Source of the DNA: Bacteroidales bacterium
GTDB lineage: Bacteria; Bacteroidota; Bacteroidia; Bacteroidales; Muribaculaceae
Reading direction: 5' to 3'
NCBI GenBank assembly: GCA_900766975.1
Contig: CAAFXO010000029.1
Location: forward strand, 1-50,053
DNA: 50,053 nt
A program made the translations under genes and the position numbers. The notes under the pieces were generated by a model. The model worked only from the letters and a program-made list of their open reading frames with translations. It was not told the DNA's origin and searched no databases. How positions within the stretch are numbered: position 1 is the first letter of the stretch; each line of letters opens with the position of its first letter. Shown piece after piece: positions 49,973-50,053 of the stretch.

Positions 49973-50053
49973 GCAAGCGGCTTTGCGGAGAACGGATACG
50001 CTTGCAAGGGGCTTCGCACTTAACGCTGCAAGCGGCTTTGCGGAGAACGGATA
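49973..50053. repeat. 26-bp direct repeat at right window edge
   Basis: GCAAGCGGCTTTGCGGAGAA with CGGATA occurs at 49973-49998 and 50028-50053, period 55. The sequence between includes a degraded GCTTGCAAGGGGC copy. More copies may follow beyond the window. Confidence 0.8.

Overview
The window looks like chromosomal DNA from a Bacteroidota member, most likely Bacteroidales and possibly Muribaculaceae; family level is inference. The basis is many promoters of the Bacteroidota form (TTTG or TTG, about 20 bp, TAnnTTTG), lipoprotein and T9SS-like C-terminal sorting signals, and families typical of the phylum (DUF4254 beside a GT9 glycosyltransferase, DUF6150, an AcrB-MFP-TolC set, giant LamG surface proteins). 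Strong Shine-Dalgarno sites are generally absent.

Layout: (1) 87-6524, a one-strand run of eleven small genes, mostly unknown, secreted or membrane, ending in a SanA/DUF218 protein; it includes a DUF1810 protein and a YbjN-like membrane-anchored protein. (2) 6880-7921, a dead IS66-family remnant followed by a MITE-like repeat, then a VOC/glyoxalase gene. (3) 8503-13437 (minus), a secreted protein, an acyltransferase-3 membrane protein, and the lysine pair lysA and lysC. (4) 13581-20247, a tripartite RND efflux operon (MFP, RND, TolC, coupled by ATGA overlaps) divergent from an AraC regulator. (5) 20264-24325, DUF6150 and adhesin-like secreted proteins and a small regulator/membrane-protein pair, separated by near-identical terminator-promoter modules. 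(6) 24540-30802, GT9 and DUF4254 (envelope glycan), VanZ, a Ca2+-type P-ATPase and UDP-glucose dehydrogenase. (7) 31103-34446, lipoproteins, a gene fragment, tandem repeats, a YqhD-type alcohol dehydrogenase and a second MITE-like copy. (8) 34447-38012, a DUF4143 ATPase, DUF486, PgeF and an EamA transporter. (9) 38278-48087, one 3269-codon secreted LamG multi-domain protein. (10) 48093-50053, REP-like repeats, a CAT-anticodon tRNA with its promoter and terminator, a degenerate tRNA copy, and a vWA protein.

The most striking unexplained structure is a dispersed intergenic repeat whose ends read AGAGCGCGTTCC. Two near-complete copies (7726-7921, 33751-33913) have about 35-bp inverted ends and a conserved TACCTTTG promoter-like box just inside the right end, each shortly upstream of a gene. 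Many solo or degenerate ends sit at gene 3' ends through the window, in two cases sharing bases with a stop codon. No CRISPR array, phage or recognised defence system was found.
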